Positions 52,552-61,212 of a DNA stretch of 64,000 nucleotides are shown here, piece after piece. The stretch is taken from positions 249,733 to 313,732 of the forward strand of contig NZ_KI535369.1 of assembly GCF_000160035.2 (NCBI RefSeq), read 5' to 3'. Position numbers and translations under genes: made by a program. Each line of letters opens with the position of its first letter. Position 1 is the first letter of the stretch. The notes beneath the pieces were generated by a model. It did no database searches and was not told the origin of the DNA. It saw only the letters and a program-made list of their open reading frames with translations. Origin of the DNA: Catonella morbi ATCC 51271. GTDB lineage: Bacteria > Bacillota > Clostridia > Lachnospirales > Lachnospiraceae.

Positions 52552-52630
52552 ATTGAATCACCTTTCTAAATTTATGGTTATTAAATATTCCTCTATGAAC
52601 ATATATCAGTCCATATATCAACCTGTTTCT

Positions 52631-52760
52631 AAAAGTAAATTCCAGTTCTAAGGAGCTTTGCAAAATTAAGTTCCGGAAATCATACTTATTATTGATATTA
52701 TGGAATTTACTTTTGCAAGAAATTTGCTGAACTGGAAGTAAAACTTGCAAACTGGAACTT
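52631..52760. promoter_or_regulatory. Operator cluster between repressor and polymerase genes
   Basis: AAAAGTAAATTCCA (52631-52644) and TGGAATTTACTTTT (52701-52714) are a perfect 14-bp inverted repeat. TCCAGTTC (52641-52648) pairs with GAACTGGA (52729-52736), and AACTGGAAC recurs near 52750. Several TTTGCAA copies lie between. Nested repeats in a divergent gap point to cooperative repressor sites. Confidence 0.6.
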
Positions 52761-52841
52761 CGGATTTCAATTCAGCCCTGATACTTACTATAGCATAAGA
52801 AAGTCAGATTTTCAAGAGCAATATCAATGTAGTTGAATAAG

Positions 52842-52886
52842 GTGAAATATATTTCACTTGAATATCATCTAAAATAGAGTTATATT
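52842..52886 (+). promoter_or_regulatory. Polymerase promoter with 16-bp palindrome
   Basis: GTGAAATATATTTCAC (52842-52857) is a perfect palindrome abutting a promoter TTGAAT (52858-52863), 17 bases, TATATT (52881-52886). It is a good candidate for the operator that silences the polymerase until DNA damage. Confidence 0.7.
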
Positions 52887-52950
52887 AGTTCTTGTGATGA
52901 CAGTACACGTATCTTACGAAAGAATTTACAAAAGAAAGAAAGGCAGAAAT

Positions 52951-54240
52951 ATGAACAGGACTATACTTCACAGTGACTGTAACTGTTTTTATGCATCTGT
53001 TGAACTTTTACACCATCCTGAGCTTAGGGGCAAGCCTGTTGCTGTAGGGGGAAATCCTGAAGCAAGGCATGGAATAGTGCTTACGGCAGATTATACGGCA
53101 AAGCGTTATGGAGTTAAGACAGGAATGGCACTCTGGCAGGCAAAACAGGTCTGTCCGGATATCATCTTTCTTCCGCCAAGGATGGACTTGTACTTGCGTT
53201 TTTCAAGGATGGCACAGGAGATATATTCGGAGTATACGGATAAAATAGAACCGTTCGGAATTGACGAGTCATGGCTCGATGTTTCTGAGAGTGCCGGCAT
53301 AAAGGGTGACGGTTATGCTATTGCCAAGGAAATAAGTGAGCGGATGAAGAAGGAACTTGGCATTACGGTCAGTATAGGTGTGTCATTCAATAAGATATTT
53401 GCTAAGCTGGGCTCTGATTATAAGAAGCCTGATGCCATTACTACAATGGGTAAAGACGAATACAAGGCAAAAGCCTGGCCGCTTCCTGTAGCGAATCTTC
53501 TGTATGTGGGCAGGGCAACAAGCAGGAAATTTGCAGACATGGGAATAAAAACCATCGGAGATCTGGCAACTATGGATGAAGGCATACTGATTAAAAAGCT
53601 TGGCAAGATAGGAAGCGTTTTACATGCATTTGCAAACGGATATGATGACTCACCGGTAAAGCTTGAAAACACCTCTGCACCTGTTAAGTCGGTTGGCAAC
53701 AGTACCACTACACCAAAAGACATGAAAACGGATGAGGATGTAAAGATTGTATTATATATCCTTGCAGAAAGTGTGGCTGCAAGGCTTCGTGAAAATGGTT
53801 TCAGGTGCAGGACTGTGGAAATAAGCCTTCGGGATAAGGAGCTGTTTCATTTTTCAAAGCAGGTAAAATTAAAAAATGCCAGCAATATTACGGCTGAGAT
53901 TGCAGAAGCTGCCTATCTGCTCTATAAAAAGAACTACAGGCTACCTGCAGATGAAGAGGAACTGAAGAATTCCATACCTGAATTTTATCAGAAACCTTTA
54001 AGAAGCATAGGAATCTGCGGGACTGACCTTGTAACGGATTATTACTGGGAGCAGATGGATATATTTATGAATCCTAGGCTAAGAGAGAAGCAGATGAAGA
54101 TGGATATTACAGTTGACACCATAAGGAAAAGGTTTGGTTTTTACAGCATTCAAAGGGGGCTTATGTACAGGGATACAATATTATCAGCCTGCAATGCAAA
54201 AGAAGACCATACTGTACATCCTATTGGATATTTCAGATAG
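52951..54240 (+). CDS. Y-family DNA polymerase, UmuC/DinB type
   Basis: About 429 residues. Palm motifs ILHSDCNCFYASVELLHHPE and PFGIDESWLDVSES supply the catalytic acids, and SIGVSFNKIFAKLGSDYKKP follows; HhH and little-finger domains complete it. ATG 52951 follows AAAGGCAG; the upstream frame to 52894 lacks a binding site. It copies damaged DNA with low fidelity, and its cassette position implies control by the divergent S24 repressor. Confidence 0.92.
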   Translation: MNRTILHSDCNCFYASVELLHHPELRGKPVAVGGNPEARHGIVLTADYTAKRYGVKTGMALWQAKQVCPDIIFLPPRMDLYLRFSRMAQEIYSEYTDKIEPFGIDESWLDVSESAGIKGDGYAIAKEISERMKKELGITVSIGVSFNKIFAKLGSDYKKPDAITTMGKDEYKAKAWPLPVANLLYVGRATSRKFADMGIKTIGDLATMDEGILIKKLGKIGSVLHAFANGYDDSPVKLENTSAPVKSVGNSTTTPKDMKTDEDVKIVLYILAESVAARLRENGFRCRTVEISLRDKELFHFSKQVKLKNASNITAEIAEAAYLLYKKNYRLPADEEELKNSIPEFYQKPLRSIGICGTDLVTDYYWEQMDIFMNPRLREKQMKMDITVDTIRKRFGFYSIQRGLMYRDTILSACNAKEDHTVHPIGYFR

Positions 54241-54259
54241 ATGGGAGGGGATGGATTTA

Positions 54260-54502
54260 ATGGAAAGCAGTAAAGTTTATGTGGATGTAATGGCAGAGTT
54301 TACCAAGGATGGCAGGTTGCTTCCAAAGAGTTTTGTATGGAAAGACGGCCATATTTATGAGATTCAGAAAGTGAAAGACATACGGAGGGCGGCAAGCCTG
54401 AAGGCAGGAGGTGTAGGCATACGTTACACCTGTATAGTAGATGGACTTGAGAGCCATCTGTATTATGAAGATAATAACCTGTGGTTTATGGAGGAGAGGT
54501 AA
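54260..54502 (+). CDS. Small companion protein of the Y-family polymerase
   Basis: An 80-residue protein (KVYVDVMAEFTKDGRLLPKS; IRYTCIVDGLESHLYYEDNN), of the DUF6504-like kind often found after Clostridial UmuC genes. GGGAGGGG lies ~9 bases before ATG 54260. Function unknown; cotranscription with the polymerase is likely. Confidence 0.65.
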   Translation: MESSKVYVDVMAEFTKDGRLLPKSFVWKDGHIYEIQKVKDIRRAASLKAGGVGIRYTCIVDGLESHLYYEDNNLWFMEER

Positions 54503-54658
54503 TAGGAATATTTACTGAAAAAGTTCAGCAAGAAGGTAGCAGGATGGATGGTGCGGACTTCGGCACATCGGAACTCATTTGTCCTTTTAACATAATCATC
54601 AATGGTTTTATTTCACTTATCTGTTGAATGAAATAAATTTGCAAGGAGGATGATATTG

Positions 54659-54925
54659 ATGATAGAAAGAAAAGACAAACGATATGTAAGCTGTCCGGTA
54701 TGCGGAAGGCTTTTAATGAAATGTGATGGACAATGCAGTATAGATATTACATGTGGAAAATGTGGCAGTGACATTGTTGTAGTTATAGATAATAACAGGG
54801 TAATGGTTCTTGAAAACAGGAGGAGTCCCGGAAAGAATGATAAGGAAGGACAGGTGAGAATAAGTGTCAGTAAGGCAAAGAATTCACGCCTCATAGAGCA
54901 GAAAAAAATAGCAGTAAATGGTTAA
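54659..54925 (+). CDS. Zinc-ribbon protein, Com-like
   Basis: An 88-residue protein with YVSCPVCGRLLMKCDGQCSI then ITCGKCGSDIVVVIDNNRVM, that is two CxxC pairs as in phage Com-type zinc ribbons. AAGGAGG stands 9 bases before ATG 54659. In phages Com regulates translation of a DNA-modification gene; none is seen nearby, so the role is open. The 54503-54640 gap holds no recognised gene. Confidence 0.65.
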   Translation: MIERKDKRYVSCPVCGRLLMKCDGQCSIDITCGKCGSDIVVVIDNNRVMVLENRRSPGKNDKEGQVRISVSKAKNSRLIEQKKIAVNG

Positions 54926-55040
54926 AAATTGAATAACTGAGATAGCAGGATAACCGCCAGATTTGGCAGGAACCATCAGAGGCGGAGTCTGCATATCAAG
55001 AGTTTGTAACGAGCTGGATTTAGCATAGAACTATAAAGAG

Positions 55041-55134
55041 CCGACAAAACGGAAATAACGCCGGGTGGCATAAAAACCACCGGTTTTATTAGCAATCGTT
55101 TTGTCGGTTTCTTTTTTGCGCTTATTTCCGTTTT
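55041..55134 (+). promoter_or_regulatory. Alternative hairpins: candidate attenuator before an XRE gene
   Basis: CCGACAAAACG (55041-55051) pairs with CGTTTTGTCGG (55097-55107), followed by TTTCTTTTTTG, a terminator with an inner GGTGG/CCACC stem. AAAACGGAAATAA (55046-55058) also pairs perfectly with TTATTTCCGTTTT (55122-55134). The two pairings share 55046-55051 and exclude each other, so read-through into the next gene could be switched. Confidence 0.6.
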
Positions 55135-55156
55135 AGCCCCGGAAATGGAGAGAAAG

Positions 55157-55474
55157 ATGGAAATAACATTAGGAAAGAAAATTAAAGAATACAGGCTTAA
55201 AAGAGGTATGACACAGGAAGAGCTGGCAGAGAGGCTGTTTTCAAGGAAATCAACAATTTCAGATTATGAGAACGATAAGATTGACATTAAAATAAGCATT
55301 TTGAGGGAAATAGCAAAAATACTTGGCATGCCACTCTTCTGTTTCCTCTGTGAACAGAACGCAGATACTGATGATGAGATAATGCAGATGGCAATGGCGT
55401 TAAAGCAGATTAAAAGCAAGGAATTAAGAAAGGCGGCAATAAAGCAGGTAATGATACTGGCTGAAATGGAATAG
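55157..55474 (+). CDS. XRE-family transcriptional regulator
   Basis: A 105-residue protein; HTH at residues ~8-62 (KIKEYRLKRGMTQEELAERL, FSRKSTISDYENDKIDIKIS). ATG 55157 follows GGAGAG; an in-frame ATG 55145 is the alternative. It probably controls the excision and transfer decision, given its place ahead of the recombination genes. Confidence 0.82.
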   Translation: MEITLGKKIKEYRLKRGMTQEELAERLFSRKSTISDYENDKIDIKISILREIAKILGMPLFCFLCEQNADTDDEIMQMAMALKQIKSKELRKAAIKQVMILAEME

Positions 55475-55613
55475 AGTTCTGTTTTAAAAGTACGCTCCTA
55501 CCGTACTTTGTTCGGTAATTGGGGAACGATTTTTCCTCTTGGTTAATCTAAAATAATTCATGTGAACAAGAGTAAACCAAAGTGATTTTAACATAATCAG
55601 GAGGAAGCTAATA

Positions 55614-56180
55614 ATGGCAGGGAACGATATTATTAAGTTATATATGAATGCAACATCCTCAAAACGGGTGAATATAATAATAAAACATTATACTGACTTT
55701 ATGGGTGTTGTAGACGGATACATAAATGGTCTCTTTTACAGGATTGAAAGTGAAAAGGAAAGTTATAAACGACAAAGTATGGGAGAACTTGGCATAAAGG
55801 TGCAAAATAGTGGAATACATAGTGATCCAACAGCAAAAAAGGTAAATGATGCCTTAGAGCTAAAAAATGCTATTATCCAATGTGACTTTTCCGGAGGAAT
55901 AATGGAAGGTGTTGAAGAAGCTGATAAGTATATGAGGAGTGCAAAACTTCTTAAAGATATGAGAAGGGACTATGAGCATTTTCAAAATCAACTGTGCTGT
56001 CTTGGAAAAGATAAAGAGATTTTCGAGAAATATCTCTGTGGACAAAAGACGTTGACGGATATTGCCGAAGAGCAAAGCATTACTTATGAATCAGCACAGC
56101 AGAAAGTCCACAAGATTAGAAGAAGGCTAAAAGAACAGGTGATCAAATTTATGGATGGAAAACTGGAGGATATTACATAA
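55614..56180 (+). CDS. Sigma-70 region-4-like activator (ArpU/RinA type)
   Basis: A 188-residue protein. The C-terminal HTH reads FEKYLCGQKTLTDIAEEQSI, TYESAQQKVHKIRRRLKEQV. Such phage and ICE activators switch on late or excision genes. GGAGG precedes ATG 55614, and the stop abuts the next ATG. An AAAGTACG/CGTACTTT hairpin lies upstream at ~55488-55516. Confidence 0.7.
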   Translation: MAGNDIIKLYMNATSSKRVNIIIKHYTDFMGVVDGYINGLFYRIESEKESYKRQSMGELGIKVQNSGIHSDPTAKKVNDALELKNAIIQCDFSGGIMEGVEEADKYMRSAKLLKDMRRDYEHFQNQLCCLGKDKEIFEKYLCGQKTLTDIAEEQSITYESAQQKVHKIRRRLKEQVIKFMDGKLEDIT

Positions 56181-56368
56181 TGGAAAATATTAAAGAAAAA
56201 CGCTGTTATACGGTAAAGGAGTTACAGGAAATACTCGGTGTAAGCAGACCTACAGTATATGACCTGTTAAAGAAAAATGAGTTTAGATGGCTTCAGATTG
56301 GAACCAGCTATCGAATTTCTAAAAAGAGCTTTGATGAATGGCTCGATCAGCATATGAAATCAAATTAA
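56180..56368 (+). CDS. Excisionase-like HTH protein
   Basis: A 62-residue winged-helix protein of the HTH_17/Xis class: CYTVKELQEILGVSRPTVYD then WLQIGTSYRISKKSFDEWLD. Size and place (1 kb before the integrase) fit an excisionase that bends the ICE ends. ATG 56180 is 1 base into the end of the preceding gene; GGAGG lies 8 bases upstream. Confidence 0.75.
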   Translation: MENIKEKRCYTVKELQEILGVSRPTVYDLLKKNEFRWLQIGTSYRISKKSFDEWLDQHMKSN

Positions 56369-56430
56369 ATTTACCTTCTAAAGCTTTTTGGGATGGGCAT
56401 GTTATATTGTGGGAGAAGGAGGAAAACAGG

Positions 56431-57309
56431 ATGAAGGAACAATATAAAATAAGTACAGAGATAAAGAATCACGGCTTAATTAAAGAACCTGCCTTGCAGA
56501 AAACCATGTCCGTTTCTGAAATGCGAAAACTGTTAGGATTAAAAAAGACCGAGGGATACTGGCTGGTACACAGAGAATTTTTCAAGACAGAAATCATAGG
56601 CGGAATGATGCGTGTTGATATTGAAAGCTTTGAAAAATGGTATGCAAATCAGGTGAAGCATAAAAAGGTAGATGGAGAAGAGCCGGGCAGCGAGCTGATT
56701 AAGGGTTCATATTCCTTTCAGGATGCTGCAAACCTTTTGGGAGTAAATAGTGCCTGTCTGTATGAAATATGGAAAAGAGAAGAAAGAAAGACCATAAAGG
56801 TTGACTTTGTAAAGCGTATTCCGAAGGAAGAGTTTAAGAAATGGTTTTCTGAGCAGACTGTGTACAAAAAATCAGACAGGATACCTACCATTAGCGATAT
56901 GGAAAAAGGCTATATCAGGTTTGAAGAAACAGCAAGACTGTTGAACATTCAGGAAGATACAATGCTTAAATTGATAAGAACAAGCAAATATAAGACATTT
57001 TTTGAAGTAAGGGTATTTGATAATAAGAAGTGGATATCAAAAAAGAGTTTCAGGTTATTTCTTAACGCTCAGAATGAATATAGGATAACTGATAATGATG
57101 AAAATACTTCATCAGATAATTTGATTATAGAAACCCAAGAATATATTTCAAGGAATGAAGCGGCTGAGCTTGCAGGAGTAAAAGCATCCACAATTACAAA
57201 ATGGATACAGGCTGAGGCATTTCCCTGTGTAGGTACAGGGAAAGTACTCAGGATTAAACGGGCAGATTTTTTGGCTTGGTTAAATGAAAGCCGGAAAGTG
57301 AGGATGTGA
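56431..57309 (+). CDS. Protein of four tandem excisionase-type HTH domains
   Basis: A 292-residue protein from ATG 56431 behind GAAGGAGG. Four repeats of a HTH_17-like unit each end in a K/FxxWxxxQ helix: MSVSEMRKLLGLKKTEGYWL, YSFQDAANLLGVNSACLYEI, IRFEETARLLNIQEDTMLKL and ISRNEAAELAGVKASTITKW. Xis proteins usually have one. It may bind several sites at the att ends. It ends 1 base before the integrase. Confidence 0.75.
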   Translation: MKEQYKISTEIKNHGLIKEPALQKTMSVSEMRKLLGLKKTEGYWLVHREFFKTEIIGGMMRVDIESFEKWYANQVKHKKVDGEEPGSELIKGSYSFQDAANLLGVNSACLYEIWKREERKTIKVDFVKRIPKEEFKKWFSEQTVYKKSDRIPTISDMEKGYIRFEETARLLNIQEDTMLKLIRTSKYKTFFEVRVFDNKKWISKKSFRLFLNAQNEYRITDNDENTSSDNLIIETQEYISRNEAAELAGVKASTITKWIQAEAFPCVGTGKVLRIKRADFLAWLNESRKVRM

Positions 57310-57310
57310 A

Positions 57311-58711
57311 ATGGCATTTATAAGAAAGCGTGGTAAGAAATTTTCTGTAATATACAGGGTTAAGGATGATGAAGGAAAGGAACGCCAGACTTCAGAAACA
57401 TTTGCGACGCAGAAAGATGCTGAAAAGCGTAAGAAAGAAATTGAGTATAAGATGGCGGTAGGCAGGTTTGAAGCTCCAAAGTGCACTACCCTTGAGGAAC
57501 TTATTGAAGAGTATGTAAGAATCTATGGCCACGATAAATGGGGAGTTTCAACCTATGCCGGGAATCTGTCTCTAATCAATAACTATATAATACCTACAAT
57601 CGGAAAAACAAAACTTACAGGCATTAATACCCATTTTATGGAAAAATATTATAAGAGCCTTTTAGCTATGTCAGCCGTAAAGAGCACCAGGAATATTGAT
57701 GGTTCAGGAACAGTTACGGAAGCTACGGTAAATGAAATACATAAGATTCTAAGGAGCGCATTCAGACAGGCAGTAAAATGGGAGCTGATGGAGAAGAATC
57801 CGGCAACCCTTGCAACTGTTCCAAAGACAAAAAGAAAAGAGCGTGAAATCTGGACAGCAGATATGCTGATGAAGGCACTTGCTGCCTGTGACAACAAAAT
57901 GCTTAAGATAGCATTTCACCTTGCTTTTACTGCTACTCTCCGCATAGGGGAGCTGCTGGGGCTTACCTGGGATGAGATGGATATTTCGGAAGAAGCTATA
58001 GCAGGCAACAGGGCTTATGTTATAATAAGCAAACAGGTTGAAAGAGTTTCAAGGGATGCAGTTGAGGCATTAAACGCTAAGGAAATTATCCTGACATTTC
58101 CTTCAACAAAGAAAAACAATAAGACTGTAAGGGTGCTAAAGACACCAAAGACAGAAAGTAGTACACGCAAAGTATTCATTCCAAGGACTGTAGCAGGCTA
58201 TCTTGCAGAACTGAAATTAGAACAGGATGAGATTAAGGAAGCCTTGGGAAATGAATATCAGGACTACAACCTGGTAATGGCAACGACATTCGGCCTTCCA
58301 ATAGGAGACAGCTACCTTAGGACAAAGATGCAGGATATAATAGATAAGCTTGGACTTCCTGATGTGGTCTTCCACAGCCTGCGTCATACCAGTGTTACAT
58401 ACAAGCTGAAGCTGAGTGGCGGGGACATAAAATCAGTTCAGGGAGATTCCGGACACGCACAGGCTGATATGGTAACAGAGGTTTACGGACATATCATAGA
58501 TGAGGACAGAAGAAAGAATGCGGAGATGATGGAGAATGCCTTCTATAGACAGGAAAGACTAAGCCCACAGGTGGGAGGAACCGAAGGAAGTGCTAATACG
58601 ATTGCAGTGCCTGAAGGAGTGGATGCAGAGCTTCTGATGAAGGTGCTGGGCAATCCTGAAATGGCAGCATTGCTTACAAGTCTTGCTAAGACTATGAAAG
58701 AGCATGAATAG
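57311..58711 (+). CDS. int: Tyrosine site-specific integrase of the ICE
   Basis: A 466-residue Tn916-type recombinase: AP2-like arm-binding N-terminus (RKRGKKFSVIYRVKDDEGKE), core-binding domain ~65-190, then the catalytic domain with Arg in ATLRIGELLGL, HSLRHTSVTY, GDSGHAQADMVTEVYGH and the final Tyr in VYGHI. It should recombine at CTCCTAAG in the tRNA anticodon loop. A perfect AAGGACGATAC/GTATCGTCCTT stem-loop lies just past the stop (58716-58759). Confidence 0.92.
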   Translation: MAFIRKRGKKFSVIYRVKDDEGKERQTSETFATQKDAEKRKKEIEYKMAVGRFEAPKCTTLEELIEEYVRIYGHDKWGVSTYAGNLSLINNYIIPTIGKTKLTGINTHFMEKYYKSLLAMSAVKSTRNIDGSGTVTEATVNEIHKILRSAFRQAVKWELMEKNPATLATVPKTKRKEREIWTADMLMKALAACDNKMLKIAFHLAFTATLRIGELLGLTWDEMDISEEAIAGNRAYVIISKQVERVSRDAVEALNAKEIILTFPSTKKNNKTVRVLKTPKTESSTRKVFIPRTVAGYLAELKLEQDEIKEALGNEYQDYNLVMATTFGLPIGDSYLRTKMQDIIDKLGLPDVVFHSLRHTSVTYKLKLSGGDIKSVQGDSGHAQADMVTEVYGHIIDEDRRKNAEMMENAFYRQERLSPQVGGTEGSANTIAVPEGVDAELLMKVLGNPEMAALLTSLAKTMKEHE

Positions 58712-58715
58712 GGAA

Positions 58716-58759
58716 AAGGACGATACTGTATGGATGGGAATCTATGCGGTATCGTCCTT
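58716..58759. terminator. Stem-loop after the integrase gene
   Basis: A perfect 11-bp stem (AAGGACGATAC with GTATCGTCCTT), loop of 22 bases. No T-run follows, so it may be a transcript-stabilising or bidirectional signal between int and the convergent AbiE genes. Confidence 0.45.
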
Positions 58760-58878
58760 GCTGGTGTATATCATACATTGACATTTTATTATGTTTCAAA
58801 ATACAGGCAAAATATCAATAATACTGAGTATGCAAAGGAAAGCTTGTTTAAATTTAAGACAGATTTTCTGTTCTTTTA

Positions 58879-59859
58879 CTAAAATTGATATTTTACCCAT
58901 GAAGTATTATTTAGAAGACTTTTATAAATATCTGTAAGGGCGTCCATTGCTTTGTCATAATCAATTCTGTCACAGTCACGAAGAACATATTGGTTCTGCA
59001 TAATTTCATATGCCTTGCGTATATCCTTGTTATTCATTGAATTTGTAAAGAATATAAAATCTGAAGGCAGTACATTAGGGATTCCGTCAAGACGATTGAT
59101 TTCCTCAGCAATACGAATATCCAGCAGTTTTTTCATCAGTCCGGTATCTGAAAGCAGTTTTGAAACAGTTTTGTGTTTATAAATAACGGCAAGGTCATAA
59201 ATATGTTTTGCTGCCTCAAATGCCCTGTGTGGCTCATAAGCCTTACGAACATAAGCTTCTGCAGCAAAAAGTTTATCTATAAATACCCTTTCTATGGAAA
59301 TTGTCATAATGGAAAATGGTCCAACATCATATTCTGATTCAAGTATCTGCTTCTGTTCATTAGAGGCAAGCTCATATAGCATAGCAGCAATTTCAAGGCA
59401 CTCAACAGGCTCACTGATGGTAAATGAGGTTGCTTCAACTTTTACCCTTCCAAATCTTTGCAACGCATCATTTACATCAAAAGCAGTCAAAGGCTCATAT
59501 GAATACACAGCAACAACTTCTGAGCGGTTTGTTTTTCCCAGCGATGAATCTCGAAGAAGTGAAGTATATTTTTTTGTCGCCTGCTCTAATCTCCTGTCAT
59601 TCTGTGTCCGGCTGCAGTTCCTTGTATCAACTGACAGGTCTATATCTTCAGAAAAACGGTTTGTAGTCTTTAATGCTTTATATAGAGCTGTTCCTCCTTT
59701 GAAATATGCAGGAAGTCCATTACTTTGCTTTTCTGCAAGTTCTTTGAGTATTAATGACACATAATAATCTTTTTCAAGGACATCACTTCGATATCCGGTT
59801 TGTGTATGAATAGTGTCAATAAGCACACGAAAGGCTTCTTTATCAAGATGGAGTTTCAT
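58879..59859 (-). CDS. AbiEii-type nucleotidyltransferase toxin
   Basis: A 326-residue protein with the nucleotidyltransferase motif AYFKGGTALYKALKTTNRFS followed by EDIDLSVD, the core of AbiEii/AbiGii toxins, which can transfer nucleotides to tRNA and stop growth. Its start overlaps the antitoxin stop by 4 bases (ATGA). Type IV-like AbiE systems give abortive infection and stabilise ICEs. Confidence 0.88.
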   Translation of the reverse strand: MKLHLDKEAFRVLIDTIHTQTGYRSDVLEKDYYVSLILKELAEKQSNGLPAYFKGGTALYKALKTTNRFSEDIDLSVDTRNCSRTQNDRRLEQATKKYTSLLRDSSLGKTNRSEVVAVYSYEPLTAFDVNDALQRFGRVKVEATSFTISEPVECLEIAAMLYELASNEQKQILESEYDVGPFSIMTISIERVFIDKLFAAEAYVRKAYEPHRAFEAAKHIYDLAVIYKHKTVSKLLSDTGLMKKLLDIRIAEEINRLDGIPNVLPSDFIFFTNSMNNKDIRKAYEIMQNQYVLRDCDRIDYDKAMDALTDIYKSLLNNTSWVKYQF

Positions 59860-60512
59860 AGTGCATAACCTCCTTCTCCTGCTGTATGTGCAAGCTGAAT
59901 TACTGTGTTTTTATTGTAGTAACGGTCTGCTAAGAACAGAAGCTTTTCATATTGCAGTTTAAGTTTGTGTATGTGGTTAGCAATAACAGAATACGGATGC
60001 TCTGCATCAATGGGAGCTTTATCCAAAAGTTCAAGTACGTCAAGCATCTGCAAATATGATTTATTCTCAGCAGTAATCTCTGCTTTTGGAGGACGGATTG
60101 TTACGCCCAATTTCTTATCCATGCGAGTACAATCTTTTGCCATATTAGTGGCAATAACACGCTCTTTTGGCATTTGTGTTGCAAGCCCTATATCATGAAG
60201 AAGGGCAAAGCCGGTCTCATATCCTTTGTCTGGTAGCAAATACTTATCAGCTATCAGGTTCTCTTTGTTGATTCCTCTTTCTCCAAACGGAGTAGTAACT
60301 GTTCTGAAATAAATTCCTTTCTGGTAGAATCTGAGCTCAGGAATCACTTTAGAATCCATAATGCGTTTCATTGCCACAGCAGTTGCTGCTACAGCATCTT
60401 TATCTTTCAAATTAAATTTTTCTGCTAATGAAGCAGCAATTATCTTTGTATATATTGGCATTCCAATCGGCTTTTGCAATAAAAGCTCACGAATATAGTC
60501 TGTATAAGTCAT
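59856..60512 (-). CDS. AbiEi/DUF6088-like antitoxin
   Basis: A 218-residue protein, probably with an N-terminal winged helix (IRELLLQKPIGMPIYTKIIA, then AAVAMKRIMDS-type helices) and a C-terminal domain. It is immediately upstream of the toxin. AbiEi proteins repress their own promoter by binding short repeats; matching repeats are at 60611-60647. Confidence 0.8.
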   Translation of the reverse strand: MTYTDYIRELLLQKPIGMPIYTKIIAASLAEKFNLKDKDAVAATAVAMKRIMDSKVIPELRFYQKGIYFRTVTTPFGERGINKENLIADKYLLPDKGYETGFALLHDIGLATQMPKERVIATNMAKDCTRMDKKLGVTIRPPKAEITAENKSYLQMLDVLELLDKAPIDAEHPYSVIANHIHKLKLQYEKLLFLADRYYNKNTVIQLAHTAGEGGYAL

Positions 60513-60610
60513 AAATTATCCACCCTGTTTTGATATGTTTAATGCGAGATATAGCAATATAATATGTAAATATTATATCACAATGACAAGATATTTCAAC
60601 AATGAATTTC

Positions 60611-60647
60611 ATAAGTGACACGAAATGTCACTTATGATGTCACTTAT
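60611..60647. promoter_or_regulatory. Operator repeats upstream of the AbiE pair
   Basis: ATAAGTGAC (60611-60619) and GTCACTTAT (60627-60635) form an inverted repeat, and GTCACTTAT recurs at 60639-60647. Position 100 bases ahead of the antitoxin start suits autoregulation. Confidence 0.65.
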
Positions 60648-60819
60648 CAGAATAAGATAATGCTATTTAAAATATTTAAATAATGGTCAAAACCCCATAG
60701 ACATCCGACCTGTTACACGCTATAATGTATTTAATCTAATAAGAAAATAGTGTTATCATTACTGCATTAAAAAGCAAATGGTAGCCACGGATATGAAAAA
60801 ATCGTTGGAACGGAATGGT

Positions 60820-60915
60820 TAAACCCTCAGGGTGACAGTGTCATCATTTTGTCAGCGAAAGCCATTTAACTTTAATGATTTTAAGTTTTCTTATTTTGAC
60901 AGAGAATGACAGGAA
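60820..60915 (+). promoter_or_regulatory. Candidate integrase arm-type sites, right end
   Basis: TTTTGTCAGCGAAA at 60847-60860 is identical to the left-end site at 5677-5690, and GGTGACAG, GTGTCATCA and TTTGACAG variants surround it. It lies ~130 bases inside the right core. The 60650-60820 stretch has no gene. Confidence 0.55.
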
Positions 60916-60987
60916 AGTTAGAAAACAAGCTACTTTCATTGACTTATATTTACAGTTCTTAACCCGTATTTTCAGGCAGGACTTGAA

Positions 60988-61212
60988 CTCCTAAGGTTTA
61001 ATCATAGTTAAACCCCAAGGAAGTTAAAAAGTGGTAAGTCAGAGTTCGATTGTAACTGGAAATCAATCGAAAAGTCAAAATAAGATGATACGGAAATTCA
61101 TCACGAGAGTGATTGGATTCATAGATGTGGCAAACGTATAAAAGGCTCTGAAAAGCCTGAAAATACGGCATTTGTTCCCTTAGTTAAATGGATATAACAA
61201 TAGCCTCCTAAG
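60988..61212 (+). repeat. 217-bp attachment module, copy 3
   Basis: From core 60988-60995 to core 61205-61212. Its body appears identical to copy 1 at 5097-5321 and so closer to it than either is to copy 2. It ends in the tRNA 5' half starting at 61174. The left core here is joined on its left side to ICE sequence (GGCAGGACTTGAA), which marks the right ICE end. Confidence 0.85.

Larger units (their letters stand above)
5532..60995 (+). mobile_element. Integrative and conjugative element in tRNA-Arg(CCU), ~55.5 kb
   Basis: Bounded by the 8-base cores CTCCTAAG at 5532-5539 and 60988-60995, both in or matching the tRNA anticodon loop. It contains a tyrosine integrase next to the right end, an HTH excisionase-like gene, ParAB, two RepA_N initiators, VirD4, VirB4, VirB6 and PrgI homologs, an NlpC/P60 hydrolase, MobC, a relaxase and SSB. 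This gene set resembles Tn1549-type elements of Clostridia. Cargo: CHAT protease, tetracycline transposon, thymidylate genes, metallophore locus, SOS-type polymerase and AbiE. The ends are inferred from repeats, not from an empty site. Confidence 0.85.
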
